From: AP-15 sp963724435
Lineage (GTDB): Bacteria; Pseudomonadota; Alphaproteobacteria; ATCC43930; CGMCC-115725
Assembly (NCBI GenBank): GCA_963724435.1
Contig: CAVRUN010000011.1
Location: 186,001-250,000, forward strand
Direction of reading: 5' to 3'
Length of the DNA stretch: 64,000 nucleotides
The notes beneath the pieces are model-generated. The model was not told the DNA's origin. It ran no database searches and was given only the letters and a program-made list of their open reading frames with translations. Within the stretch, counting starts at the first letter, position 1. Each line of letters starts with the position of its first letter. Position numbers and translations under genes: made by a program. Shown one piece after another: positions 44,391-52,814 of the stretch.

Positions 44391-45566
44391 TCAGAGACCG
44401 AGGCTGGCGATCCGTGGCAACACCTCCTTTGAGAACAGGGTCAGGTTGTCGACGGTCTCCTCGTGGCTGATCGTGCCGCCCTGGCCCATCATCAGTAGAT
44501 GCCCGAAGCCGCCGACATGGTCGTAAAACGCCATCAATTGGTCGTAGACATCGTCGGGCGTGCCGGCAAACGAAAGCCCGGCATCGATGGCCTCCTCGAC
44601 TGTCATCGTGCGGGGGTTGATCGGATGGCCGTCCTTGGTCTGGACGCGGGTTGCCCGCGCCGCCATCGCCCCGCCCGATTTCAGCATCTGTGCGGCCGCG
44701 CGAGGCGAAACATAGCCCGGCGGGTTGGCGAATTGCGGCGCGACAATGCCCGAGGTGCGACTGTAATCGAGGATCTGGTCGGCGCGCCGCCTACCCTCCT
44801 CGCGGTTATGGCCGACTCCGATCAAGGCCATGTAGGCGAGGCGGTCGGGGGTGGGTTCGCGACCGACCTCGCGCGCTTTCTTGCGATACGCCTCGAAGAT
44901 CGCCGGGGTCCGGACCCAGCCGGTGTTGAGGACGCCGATCACCATACCGCGCGCCGCTGCCTCGGTTGCGCTATCGGTGCTGCCGACCGGCGTCCACACC
45001 GGCGGGTGCGGCTGCTGATACGGGCGCGGCCAGACGTTGACCGAACGGTATTGAAAATGCCTACCCTCCCAGTTGAACGGCCCGTCATGGCTGGTCATCG
45101 CCTTGAGGATCAGGTCGTGCGCCTCCCAGAACCGCTCGGTCAGCTCGGCCGGGTTGGTGTTGGCTGGTGAGATCTCGAACGGCACGCCTTTGACAAACCC
45201 CATCTCCAGCCGGCCGCGCGAGATCACATCAATAATCGAATATTCCTCGGCGACACGGATCGGGTCGTTGCGGTTGCCGATCGGCATGCCGAGCGCCAAG
45301 AGCCGCACCTTTTTGGTCTCGCGCGCCAGGATCGCCATCGGGATCGTGCATACTGAGTCGGCGCAGGTCGCGGTGGCATGGTGCTCGTTGGTCATGATGT
45401 TGATGCCGAGCTCGTCGCACAACGCCCACTCGTCGAGATAGCGATGGTAAAGATCGGCGCCGATCTCCGGATCGAACAGCCGGTTCGGAACGACCACCCG
45501 GTATGAATCGCGGAGCTGCGGCCACGCCGGGTGATAGGCCATCTCGCTGAAATGCCAGACCTTCAT
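44391..45566 (-). CDS. LLM-class flavin-dependent monooxygenase
   Basis: 391 residues. The barrel begins MKVWHFSEMAYHPAW, with NIMTNEHHATATCADSV near residue 60 and RVAEEYSIIDVISRGRLEMGF further on; the EHH and RGRLE features are typical of luciferase-like monooxygenases. The usual FMN-binding region lies near residues 200-260. It overlaps the upstream hydrolase by four bases, so the two form an operon; the hydrolase may act on the product of this flavoenzyme. Confidence 0.85.
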   Translation of the reverse strand: MKVWHFSEMAYHPAWPQLRDSYRVVVPNRLFDPEIGADLYHRYLDEWALCDELGINIMTNEHHATATCADSVCTIPMAILARETKKVRLLALGMPIGNRNDPIRVAEEYSIIDVISRGRLEMGFVKGVPFEISPANTNPAELTERFWEAHDLILKAMTSHDGPFNWEGRHFQYRSVNVWPRPYQQPHPPVWTPVGSTDSATEAAARGMVIGVLNTGWVRTPAIFEAYRKKAREVGREPTPDRLAYMALIGVGHNREEGRRRADQILDYSRTSGIVAPQFANPPGYVSPRAAAQMLKSGGAMAARATRVQTKDGHPINPRTMTVEEAIDAGLSFAGTPDDVYDQLMAFYDHVGGFGHLLMMGQGGTISHEETVDNLTLFSKEVLPRIASLGL

Positions 45567-46339
45567 CGCGTCACCTCCGTGGCTGCGAATTGTTCGATTG
45601 CGGCAGCGACCGCGTCGGGACGCTCGATCTGCGGATAATGGCCGGCCTGCGCAATGCGCGCGAATTTGGCGTTCGGCAAGGCCGCGGCGAGCTTTTCGCC
45701 ATATGCAGGGGTGACGATGCCGTCATTGTCGCCCCACACCACCACGGTTGGCGCGCGCACCCGGTGCAGCCATTGCTTGAGCCCGGGATTGTGCATGTAG
45801 GGTCGCCAGCCATAGAGCACCGCCGCCTGCCGGTCGCAGGCAATCGCGGTCAGCTCGTCGTCGCTGAGCAAGCTGTAATCGGGCACTACGCGCGCCGGAT
45901 CATAGAAGGTGCGCCGCCGCACCTCGTCTTCCGGCAAGGCGTAAACATCGGCGATGTCGCGTTCTTCGCGCCCACCGAATTTGACACCGAGCGAGTCGAT
46001 CAGCACCAGTGCCGCGATCTTCTCGACCGAGCGTACCGCGGTTTCGAGAGCCAGCCACCCGCCAAACGACGACCCAACGACGATTGCGGGCTCGCGCTGG
46101 CGATCGAGCCAGTCGAGGTAGAGATAGGCAAGATCATTGACGCTGCGGAAGCCCTCCGGCCGCGCTGAATGGCCAAATCCGGGGTGGTGGGGGGCGGTGA
46201 CTTGCCAGTGACGGCGCAAGATTTCGATAAAGCCGGCGTTCTGCGCGACGTAATCGCCGCCGTGCAGAAACAGCAATGGCGGACCCGCGCCGGCAATCGA
46301 GCCATCGAGCGCGTAGTTTCCGATTTCGATCGCCGTCAT
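45563..46339 (-). CDS. Alpha/beta hydrolase
   Basis: 258 residues from ATG 46339 with GGAG six bases upstream. LLFLHGGDYVAQN is the oxyanion loop; VVGSSFGGWLALE holds the nucleophile Ser in GSSFGG; VWGDNDGIVTP has the Asp and QAGHYPQIERPD the catalytic His, so the triad is complete. It has no signal peptide, hence cytoplasmic. Its stop overlaps the ATG of the flavoprotein gene by four bases, suggesting that both act in one degradative step. Confidence 0.88.
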   Translation of the reverse strand: MTAIEIGNYALDGSIAGAGPPLLFLHGGDYVAQNAGFIEILRRHWQVTAPHHPGFGHSARPEGFRSVNDLAYLYLDWLDRQREPAIVVGSSFGGWLALETAVRSVEKIAALVLIDSLGVKFGGREERDIADVYALPEDEVRRRTFYDPARVVPDYSLLSDDELTAIACDRQAAVLYGWRPYMHNPGLKQWLHRVRAPTVVVWGDNDGIVTPAYGEKLAAALPNAKFARIAQAGHYPQIERPDAVAAAIEQFAATEVTR

Positions 46340-46500
46340 ACCTTCTCCTCCCGGCAGTGCGGATGCATCCATTTGTCCGGCGAGTATCGCGGTCCTTGAC
46401 GCTTTGGTCCACCCGCGGCGAGTGCCATCGACGATGCTTGCTTTCGCTCGCCGGTCGCGCGAACTAGAGCAAGCAGCGGGCAAGTGGAGCGATAGCGCCG

Positions 46501-47847
46501 ATGAACCAGACAGCGCAGCCGCAGCGGGCGGGGATAACGCCGGTCCGGATCGAGGAGGTGGCAGAGGTGCTGGCCTTGCACCCGACCTTTGCCTATTTCG
46601 ATCGAGCGGCGCTGCACGCGGTCGCCGCCCATTGCGACTTCGCCCGCTTCGCCGCCGGCGAGACGATCATGCGCCAAGGAGATCCCGGCAATTCCGCCTA
46701 TCTGATCCTGGAGGGCGAGGCCGATGTCTTTGTCGAGATCCCTGCGGGCCGCATCCCGATGGCGACCCTTGGCCGGCATGCCACGATCGGCGAACTCGGC
46801 GCCTTTACCGATATGCCCCGCACCGCAACCGTTGTTGCCCGCACCGAACTCGTCACATTGCGTATCGAGCGCGAAACATTGATGAGCCTTGCCGCCGATT
46901 TCCCGGCGATCCCGGTCGCCGTGATCGCCGAGCTTGGCCGGCGACTGCACAGCATGAACATGCCGCTCGCTTATCTGACCTACGCGGCGGGCGCTCTCGC
47001 GCGTGATGAGTACGACGCCGAAATCTTGAATGAATTGACCGACCAGCAGGGCGAACTCGCCAATTTCGCCCGCGTCTTTGCCAACATGGCGGCGGAAATC
47101 CGCGACAAGCAGCAGCGCCGCCACGAGATCGAGGCGGCCGCCGATCTGCAGAAATCGATCCTGCCGGGGCCGCTGGCGCGCGACGGCGCCGCCCGCGCTA
47201 TCGACCTGCACGCGGAAATGCATCCGGCGCGCGATATCGGCGGAGATTTCTATGACTACCATCTGCTCGGCGACAAACGGCTGGTCGTGACCGTCGCCGA
47301 CGTTTCAGGCAAGGGGATCCCGGCGGCGTTGTTTATGGCCGTTTCGCGCACGGTATTGCGATCGGTCGCTGGGATCGAGGACATGGCAGCCGCAATGCGG
47401 GACGCTAATCGCCTGCTATCGGCCGAGAACGACACCTACATGTTCGTCACCGTGTTTTACGGCGTGCTCGATCTCGCGAACGGCGTTTTGCGCTGGTGCA
47501 ATGCCGGCCACAACCCGCCCTATCTGCTGCGCGCCGGCGGCGGGCATGAGATGCTCCATGCGACCGGCGTGCCGTTCGGCATCGACCCCGCCGGTTTTTA
47601 TCGCATTGCCGAGACCGTTCTGTTGCCCGGCGACGGGCTGTTCCTGTACAGCGACGGGATCACCGAAGCCGACAACCCGCAACGCGAGCTTTACGGCAGC
47701 GAGCGGCTCGAGCGCGCACTCGAACGGCTGCGCGGACGCGGTGCTGCCGAGATCGTCAGCGAAATCCTCGCCGATACCAATCGCTTTGCCTCGGGCGCCG
47801 AGCAGGCCGACGACATCACTTGCCTGGCACTGCGCTATCAGCCGTAA
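46501..47847 (+). CDS. SpoIIE/RsbU-type PP2C phosphatase with N-terminal cyclic-nucleotide-binding domain
   Basis: 448 residues. Residues about 25-150 are a cNMP-binding fold: GETIMRQGDPGNSAYLILEG, IGELGAFTDMPRTATVVA. A linker helix with about 50 residues leads to the PP2C domain: AADLQKSILPGPLAR, HPARDIGGDFYDYH, VVTVADVSGKGIPAALFMA, NAGHNPPYLL and LYSDGITEADN, all metal-binding and catalytic PPM signatures. It would remove phosphate from a Ser of an anti-sigma antagonist or similar partner in response to a bound nucleotide. No anti-sigma gene lies nearby. Confidence 0.87.
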   Translation: MNQTAQPQRAGITPVRIEEVAEVLALHPTFAYFDRAALHAVAAHCDFARFAAGETIMRQGDPGNSAYLILEGEADVFVEIPAGRIPMATLGRHATIGELGAFTDMPRTATVVARTELVTLRIERETLMSLAADFPAIPVAVIAELGRRLHSMNMPLAYLTYAAGALARDEYDAEILNELTDQQGELANFARVFANMAAEIRDKQQRRHEIEAAADLQKSILPGPLARDGAARAIDLHAEMHPARDIGGDFYDYHLLGDKRLVVTVADVSGKGIPAALFMAVSRTVLRSVAGIEDMAAAMRDANRLLSAENDTYMFVTVFYGVLDLANGVLRWCNAGHNPPYLLRAGGGHEMLHATGVPFGIDPAGFYRIAETVLLPGDGLFLYSDGITEADNPQRELYGSERLERALERLRGRGAAEIVSEILADTNRFASGAEQADDITCLALRYQP

Positions 47848-47986
47848 ATGCGTGAGGCTGGGGCAGATGCGGCACCAGCAAGCTGACCCCTGTCACTTTT
47901 TGCGGGTGGCCTTCAGCTGCCTACCAGCCTTGCCAAGCCAACTGCCGGTTCGTACGTATCGTTAAGCTGCAAGGGAGGTGTGCGCG

Positions 47987-49444
47987 ATGAAGCTTTCCGA
48001 TCCAAAGCTGTTCCGCCAGCAATGCTATGTCGATGGCGAGTGGGTCGACGCGTTGAACCGCGGGACGATCCCGGTGACCGACCCGGCGACCGGCGAAACC
48101 CTCGGCACCGTGCCGCGGATGGGTGCGGAGGAAACCCGCCAGGCGATCGAGGCCGCCGACAAGGCACTCCCCGCCTGGCGCGCCAAAACCGCCAAGGAGC
48201 GCGCCCACATCTTGCGCCGCTGGTACGATCTGATGATGGCCAACCAGGACGATCTCGCCACCCTGATGACCGCCGAGCAGGGCAAGCCGCTCGCCGAGTC
48301 GAAGGGCGAGATCGCTTATGCCGCCTCCTTCATCGAATGGTTCGGCGAAGAGGGCAAGCGCGTCTACGGCGACACGATCCCGGCGCACATGGCCGACAAG
48401 CGTATCGTTGTCACCAAGGAGCCGATCGGCGTCACCGCCGCGATCACGCCGTGGAATTTTCCGGCGGCGATGATCACCCGCAAATGCGGCCCGGCCCTTG
48501 CCGCCGGCTGCACAATGGTGTTGAAGCCGGCCTCCGCCACACCCTTTTCGGCGCTCGCCCTTTGCGAGTTGGCCGAGCGCGCCGGGGTGCCGCGCGGCGT
48601 CTTTTCGTGCGTGACCGGCGGCGCCAACGAGATCGGCGGCGAGATGACCTCGAACCCGATCGTGCGCAAATTGACCTTCACCGGCTCGACCGAGATCGGC
48701 AAATTGCTGATGGAGCAGTGCGCCGCGACGGTCAAGAAAACCTCGATGGAATTGGGCGGCAACGCCCCCTTCATTGTCTTTGACGACGCCGATATCGAGA
48801 TGGCGGTCAAGGGCGCGATCGCCTCAAAATACCGCAATGCCGGGCAGACCTGTGTGTGCGCCAACCGCATCCTGGTGCAGGACGGGGTCTACGACGCCTT
48901 TACCAAGCGGCTCGCCGAGACCGCCGGCGCCATGAAGGTGGCAAGCGGCTTTGAGCCGGGCGCGGTAATCGGGCCGCTGATCGACATGAAAGCGGTCGAG
49001 AAGGTCGAGGCGCATATCGCCGACGCGGTCAAGAAAGGCGCCAAAATCGTGACCGGCGGTAAGCGCGCGGCCCAGGGCGGCAGCTTTTTTGAGCCGACGG
49101 TGCTGACCGATGTGACGACCGACATGGTCATCACCAAGGAGGAGACCTTTGGCCCGGTGGCGCCGCTCTACCGTTTCAAGACCGAGGCGGAGGCGATCAA
49201 GATGGCCAACGACACCGAATTCGGTCTCGCCGCTTATTTCTACAGCCGCGACATCGGCCGCATCTGGCGCGTCGCCGAGGCGCTCGAATACGGCATCGTC
49301 GGCATCAATGAGGGCATCATCTCAACCGAGATCGCGCCCTTTGGCGGCATGAAGGAAAGCGGCATCGGCCGCGAAGGATCGAAATACGGCATCGAAGACT
49401 ATCTCGAAATCAAATACCTCTGCATGGGCGGCATCGACCGCTAG
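47987..49444 (+). CDS. gabD: NAD(P)-dependent succinate-semialdehyde dehydrogenase
   Basis: 485 residues from ATG 47987, with GGGAGG eight bases upstream. PWNFPAAMITRKCGPALAAGC, FTGSTEIGKLL, MELGGNAPFIVFDD with the general-base Glu and NAGQTCVCANR with the catalytic Cys289 are the aldehyde dehydrogenase landmarks. The sequence pattern fits GabD (succinate semialdehyde to succinate). Parts of its 3' end recur as degraded fragments at 50,119-50,215 and 52,452-52,475. Confidence 0.92.
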   Translation: MKLSDPKLFRQQCYVDGEWVDALNRGTIPVTDPATGETLGTVPRMGAEETRQAIEAADKALPAWRAKTAKERAHILRRWYDLMMANQDDLATLMTAEQGKPLAESKGEIAYAASFIEWFGEEGKRVYGDTIPAHMADKRIVVTKEPIGVTAAITPWNFPAAMITRKCGPALAAGCTMVLKPASATPFSALALCELAERAGVPRGVFSCVTGGANEIGGEMTSNPIVRKLTFTGSTEIGKLLMEQCAATVKKTSMELGGNAPFIVFDDADIEMAVKGAIASKYRNAGQTCVCANRILVQDGVYDAFTKRLAETAGAMKVASGFEPGAVIGPLIDMKAVEKVEAHIADAVKKGAKIVTGGKRAAQGGSFFEPTVLTDVTTDMVITKEETFGPVAPLYRFKTEAEAIKMANDTEFGLAAYFYSRDIGRIWRVAEALEYGIVGINEGIISTEIAPFGGMKESGIGREGSKYGIEDYLEIKYLCMGGIDR

Positions 49445-49561
49445 CCCCGACCGACCGGCGGCGAGGGGGCCCCTCATGTCCTTCCCGCCGTCAGGATCGG
49501 GGATTAGGGTTAGCACCCGCCGCCGACCGCGGCAGCGATGCTCGAGTAGTCGGGTATGAAA

Positions 49562-49717
49562 TTCCCGTGTAAACGGGAAATAACCGCGAATTCTTTCAGT
49601 CGATCATCTAAAACATCCGTGTAATCAAAGACTTGCGATAAATCGTGCAGTAACTAACCGGGAACTTTCCGCAGCATTGACGGGAATTTCTTAGCGAGAA
49701 CCGGGAATTCACGGGAA
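49562..49717. repeat. Cluster of CGGGAA motifs in AT-rich DNA downstream of gabD
   Basis: CGGGAA appears five times in one orientation (49574, 49659, 49681, 49702, 49712) and once inverted (TTCCCG at 49562), the first two forming a small hairpin with TGTAAA. Several copies continue as GGGAATT. Such spacing resembles an array of protein-binding sites or iterons. The surrounding DNA is richer in A and T than the window average. Confidence 0.45.
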
Positions 49718-49938
49718 TGAAACGACAGCAAGCCGTCCCGCTTGCTGCGACAGCAACGCTTTTGCTGCCCGCCCCCGCCCGCCTAGAATTCGTGGTGCGA
49801 AGTTTGTTCATATCCCCATCGCTACTCTCGGGTCGTCGAGAACATCGACGCAAATGCTACGCCACAATCGAGGCGCTACGGTGGCGGCCGTTGGAGAGGA
49901 GCGGAGTTGCTGGGCAAAAAATCCCGCTGCAACGACCG

Positions 49939-50062
49939 CGTGCGTACTTCGAGACGCACTCCGTCTTCGCCGGAGCGCTCCTCAGCATGACCTGCCTATG
50001 AAGGCATTGCAGATTTCCTCATCCTGAGGAAGCCGCGAAGCGGCTGTCTCGAAGTACGCACG
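49939..50062. repeat. 124-bp inverted-repeat element
   Basis: CGTGCGTACTTCGAGAC at 49939-49955 is the exact complement of GTCTCGAAGTACGCACG at 50046-50062. Inside, CTCAGCATGA (49981) pairs with TCATCCTGAG (50019) with one mismatch, so the element folds into a long imperfect hairpin. The CTTCGAGAC ends and CTCAGCATGA core look like the dispersed intergenic repeats of Rhizobiales and relatives. Confidence 0.6.
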
Positions 50063-50118
50063 GCCTTGATCCGGGCTTCACTACAATACTTGCCGGCCTC
50101 GGAGTTGCCTCCACCCGG

Positions 50119-50215
50119 ATCGTCGGCATCAACGAGAGCATTATCTCGACCGCGCACCCCCCCTTCCGGCGGCATGAAGATGGGCAAGCGGTGTGTCGAG
50201 CGCGGAGCATCAAGC
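50119..50215 (+). pseudogene. Degraded fragment of a gabD-like gene, first part
   Basis: ATCGTCGGCATCAACGAG and the following bases align with gabD 49295-49389 (IVGINEGIIST, GGMKESGIG region) with many substitutions. The frame IVGINESIIST is kept, then indels destroy it. The matching continuation of gabD reappears 2.2 kb downstream at 52452, so this is the 5' piece of an interrupted copy. Confidence 0.65.
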
Positions 50216-50367
50216 AGCCCACAGAATTAGGACGCGCCGTGTAAGGCGGGTTGAACACGACGCGAACCATCTTTCGGTAGCGTAAACTGAAACACGCCGC
50301 TTCCAGCAGTGGGTTACGGACGTCACTGCGCACTCGGTTTCGCAACATCAGTGACGATCGTCTGACG

Positions 50368-51447
50368 CTAGTGGTCTGACGCAATCATTTGATGTCCACG
50401 GTTGACCTTATCGATGATGCGATCGGGATCGGCGGTCCAGACGAACGGTTTGGGTTTGCGATTGTGCTCGCCGAGATAGCGGTTGATCGCCGCCTGGAGG
50501 TCGACCAGCGAGCGGAAGACACCGCGTTGCAAGCGCCGGCGCGTCAGCGTGGCGAAAAAGCCTTCGACCGCATTGGCCCAGGAGCACGAAGTCGGGGTGA
50601 AGTGAAAGGTCCAGCGCGGATGGCGGACGAGCCAGGCGCGCACTTTGGGATGCTTGTGGACGGCATAATTGTCGAGGATCGCGTGAACGAGCTTTCCCGC
50701 CGGCACCGCGGCCTCGATCCGGTTCAGAAAGCGAAGGAATTCCTGGTGGCGGTGGCGTGCCATGCATTGCCCGATGACCGTGCCGTCGAGAACGTTGAGC
50801 GCCGCGAACAAGGTGGTCGTGCCATTACGGATGTAATCGTGGGTCATTGTGCCGGCGCGCCCACGCTTCATCGGCAGGCCGGGCTGAGTGCGGTCGAGAG
50901 CCTGGATTTGCGATTTTTCGTCGACCGACAGCACCAGGCTGTGGGCCGGCGGGTCGAGATAGAGCCCGACCACGTCACGCAATTTGGCGGCAAAGGCCGG
51001 GTCTTGCGACAACTTGAAGCGTCGCACCCGATGCGGCTGCAGACCATGTGCCGCCCAGATGCGCTGCACCGAGCGCAACGAGATGCCGCTCGCCGCGGCC
51101 ATCGCCCGGCCGGTCCAGTGGGTTGCCTCACCCGGCGGCTCAGCGAGGGTCAGTTCGACGACCCGGTTGATCAGGGCTGAGGGCAATGGCGGCAGACCGG
51201 GCTTTCTGGTCTTGTCGTGCAGCAGGCCAGCCACGCCTTCGCGCATGAACCGTTCCTGCCAGCGCCACACACAGGGCTTCGAAACCCCGGCGCGGCGCAT
51301 GACCTCGGCGGTGCCGCAGCCCTCCGCCGTGGCCAGGATGATCTGCGCCCGCCACACATGTTTTTGCGGGCTATTGCGATCCGCTACGACCGCGGCCAGT
51401 CGCTCACGGTCGGCGGCACTCACTTCGATACTGATCCCCTCGCGCAT
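50368..51447 (-). CDS. IS630-family transposase
   Basis: 359 residues. The N-terminal half has two helix-turn-helix segments (EVMRRAGVSKPCVWRWQERF). The DDE domain has Asp176 in LSVDEKSQ, Asp259 in AILDNYAVHKH and Glu295 in ANAVEGFF, giving a D-35-E spacing normal for IS630. The stop codon TAG is made of the TA target duplication plus one base of flanking DNA, so the reading frame runs to the very end of the element and is closed by the insertion site. Confidence 0.9.
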   Translation of the reverse strand: MREGISIEVSAADRERLAAVVADRNSPQKHVWRAQIILATAEGCGTAEVMRRAGVSKPCVWRWQERFMREGVAGLLHDKTRKPGLPPLPSALINRVVELTLAEPPGEATHWTGRAMAAASGISLRSVQRIWAAHGLQPHRVRRFKLSQDPAFAAKLRDVVGLYLDPPAHSLVLSVDEKSQIQALDRTQPGLPMKRGRAGTMTHDYIRNGTTTLFAALNVLDGTVIGQCMARHRHQEFLRFLNRIEAAVPAGKLVHAILDNYAVHKHPKVRAWLVRHPRWTFHFTPTSCSWANAVEGFFATLTRRRLQRGVFRSLVDLQAAINRYLGEHNRKPKPFVWTADPDRIIDKVNRGHQMIASDH

Positions 51448-51505
51448 TCAGCATCATTGCATAGAGCCAGCCGCTATGGAATCCTGTGATTGCGTCGTAC
51501 CACTA
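50369..51505 (-). mobile_element. IS630-family insertion sequence
   Basis: The ends GTGGTCTGACGCAATCA (50371) and TGATTGCGTCGTACCAC (51487-51503) are inverted repeats with two mismatches in 17. Both are flanked by TA (50369-50370 and 51504-51505), the target duplication expected of the IS630/Tc1/mariner superfamily. The element of about 1.13 kb holds one complete transposase gene. Ends and gene are intact, so it may be mobile. Confidence 0.85.
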
Positions 51506-51550
51506 GGCGCGTATGCTGAGCTAAATTAGTTTGAAGGACAATTTGGAATT

Positions 51551-52012
51551 ATGCCCCTCGATAAGTGGGATCGCCGATATATTGCAATCGCTCACGAAGT
51601 ATCTCTTTGGTCAAAAGACCCGAACACAAAAGTCGGAGCAATTATCGCCGACAAACAGGGACGCGTTGTAGCTTTAGGGTATAATGGTTTCCCAAGAAAA
51701 GTCGAAGACGCTGAAGAAAAATTAAGGATTCGAGATCTAAAATATGAAATGGTTGTGCATGCCGAAGTGAACGCAGCTCTCATTGCGGGCGCTTCGACTA
51801 TAGGAGGAACGATCTATGTGCATGGTGCGCCGATTTGTCCCCGCTGTGCCAGCATCCTCATTCAAGCCGGAATCACGCGAGCTGTCGCGAGATCGCCTGT
51901 TCCTGGAACGGGCATTAAATGGGACAAGGATGGAGCAATCGCCCTTGAGCTGTTCGAGGAGGCGGGTATCAAGTTCGATCCCATTGGCGCCGCAGATCAA
52001 GTCTCGAACTAA
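51551..52012 (+). CDS. dCMP deaminase-family protein
   Basis: 153 residues. HAEVNA gives the zinc His70 and catalytic Glu72; PICPRCA gives zinc Cys96 and Cys99, so the cytidine-deaminase-fold site is complete. LWSKDPNTKVGAIIADKQG and GYNGFPR are dCMP deaminase features. Codon use is visibly richer in A and T than the neighbouring genes (for example the stretch around 51,715-51,750), and the gene lies 46 bases from the IS630 end, both pointing to acquisition. It deaminates dCMP to dUMP, a step often carried by phages and islands. Confidence 0.85.
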   Translation: MPLDKWDRRYIAIAHEVSLWSKDPNTKVGAIIADKQGRVVALGYNGFPRKVEDAEEKLRIRDLKYEMVVHAEVNAALIAGASTIGGTIYVHGAPICPRCASILIQAGITRAVARSPVPGTGIKWDKDGAIALELFEEAGIKFDPIGAADQVSN

Positions 52013-52034
52013 GTCACGGCCCGAACGCACCTGG

Positions 52035-52418
52035 GTGCCTTTGAAGGAAAAAGTCTACATCGGTACGCGCAAAGGACACACACGCGCTATTGCGCTGTCC
52101 GGATGTGTGGTGATCGCACTGTCAGGTTGCGCGATGACCAGCGGTGTCATGGACGTTGGCAATGGCACCTATATGATTTCTGCACATGCCTCGGCAATTA
52201 GAGGCGGTGCCACAGGAGCAAATTCGATTGCTTATGAAGACGCGCATAAGTTCTGTGACCAAAAAGGACTTGGCCTTCACCCAGTTGTGGTCGATTCTAA
52301 TGAGCGTGATGTTTACCAAAGTTCGTTCGGCGGGTCGTTTAATCAAAGCGGCGGAAGCTTTGGAGGCGGCACCTTCGCTGCCGGGAATGTAAATCTGCGC
52401 TTTAAATGTGAGAAGTAG
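52035..52418 (+). CDS. Small hypothetical lipoprotein
   Basis: 127 residues from GTG 52035, 22 bases after the deaminase stop. The N-terminal hydrophobic part has a lipobox ending ALSGC near residue 32. The mature part has YMISAHASAIRGGATGANSIA, a segment that resembles small secreted YecR-like proteins, then a Gly/Ser-rich stretch (GGSFNQSGGSFGGGTF) and a final Cys. Function unknown. Ribosome site is weak, so the start is uncertain. Confidence 0.6.
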   Translation: MPLKEKVYIGTRKGHTRAIALSGCVVIALSGCAMTSGVMDVGNGTYMISAHASAIRGGATGANSIAYEDAHKFCDQKGLGLHPVVVDSNERDVYQSSFGGSFNQSGGSFGGGTFAAGNVNLRFKCEK

Positions 52419-52451
52419 GAAAGCTTCACCCATTCGCGTCGGAAACACCAA

Positions 52452-52475
52452 CATCTAGTACTATCTCGAAATCAA
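52452..52475 (+). pseudogene. Degraded fragment of a gabD-like gene, last part
   Basis: 24 bases matching gabD 49390-49413 at 21 positions, including ACTATCTCGAAATCAA without change (the DYLEIK region). In gabD this directly follows the segment matched by 50119-50215. The short length limits certainty, but the order and orientation are exactly those expected. Confidence 0.5.
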
Positions 52476-52650
52476 GGTAAGGGTTCGGTCTCGGCCGTGA
52501 TCAGACGGCAGTGTCGATCGGTGAAGCCTGGAAAGTGCAAGGCACACGCCGTACAAGCCTGCCCCTCGCGAAAGGGGGAATCGAGCGGTTGAGATCGAGC
52601 TGTCACCCGCCGGCTGAAACCGCTTGGCCCACGTGAATTTGGGCGATAAC

Positions 52651-52786
52651 TCTACGAAGCGCGCCACCTGATCGAAAAATTCTTTCGAAACACGATCAGT
52701 TCCGCGCCATTGCACCTGTATGGCAAGACCGCCAGAAATTCCTTGCCGCCGTTGACCTCACCGCCGCTACAATCTGGCTCAATTGA
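52651..52786 (+). pseudogene. Degraded 3' end of an IS5-like transposase
   Basis: YEARHLIEKFF is read in one frame and QFRAIAP...KFLAAVDLTAATIWLN followed by a stop (52784-52786) in another. Together they match the RHLIENFF ... QFRAIATRYDK ... FLAAVxLAAAxIWL ending of IS5-type transposases. A frameshift lies near 52,680, and the rest of the gene is missing, so it is a relic. Confidence 0.6.
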
Positions 52787-52814
52787 CGACATGCCCTCCA
52801 CCAGGAAAAACTCG

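Noticed and set aside
49717..50001. 94-codon frame starting at the last CGGGAA motif
   Set aside because: It runs into the inverted-repeat element and its product has no motif or plausible ribosome site.
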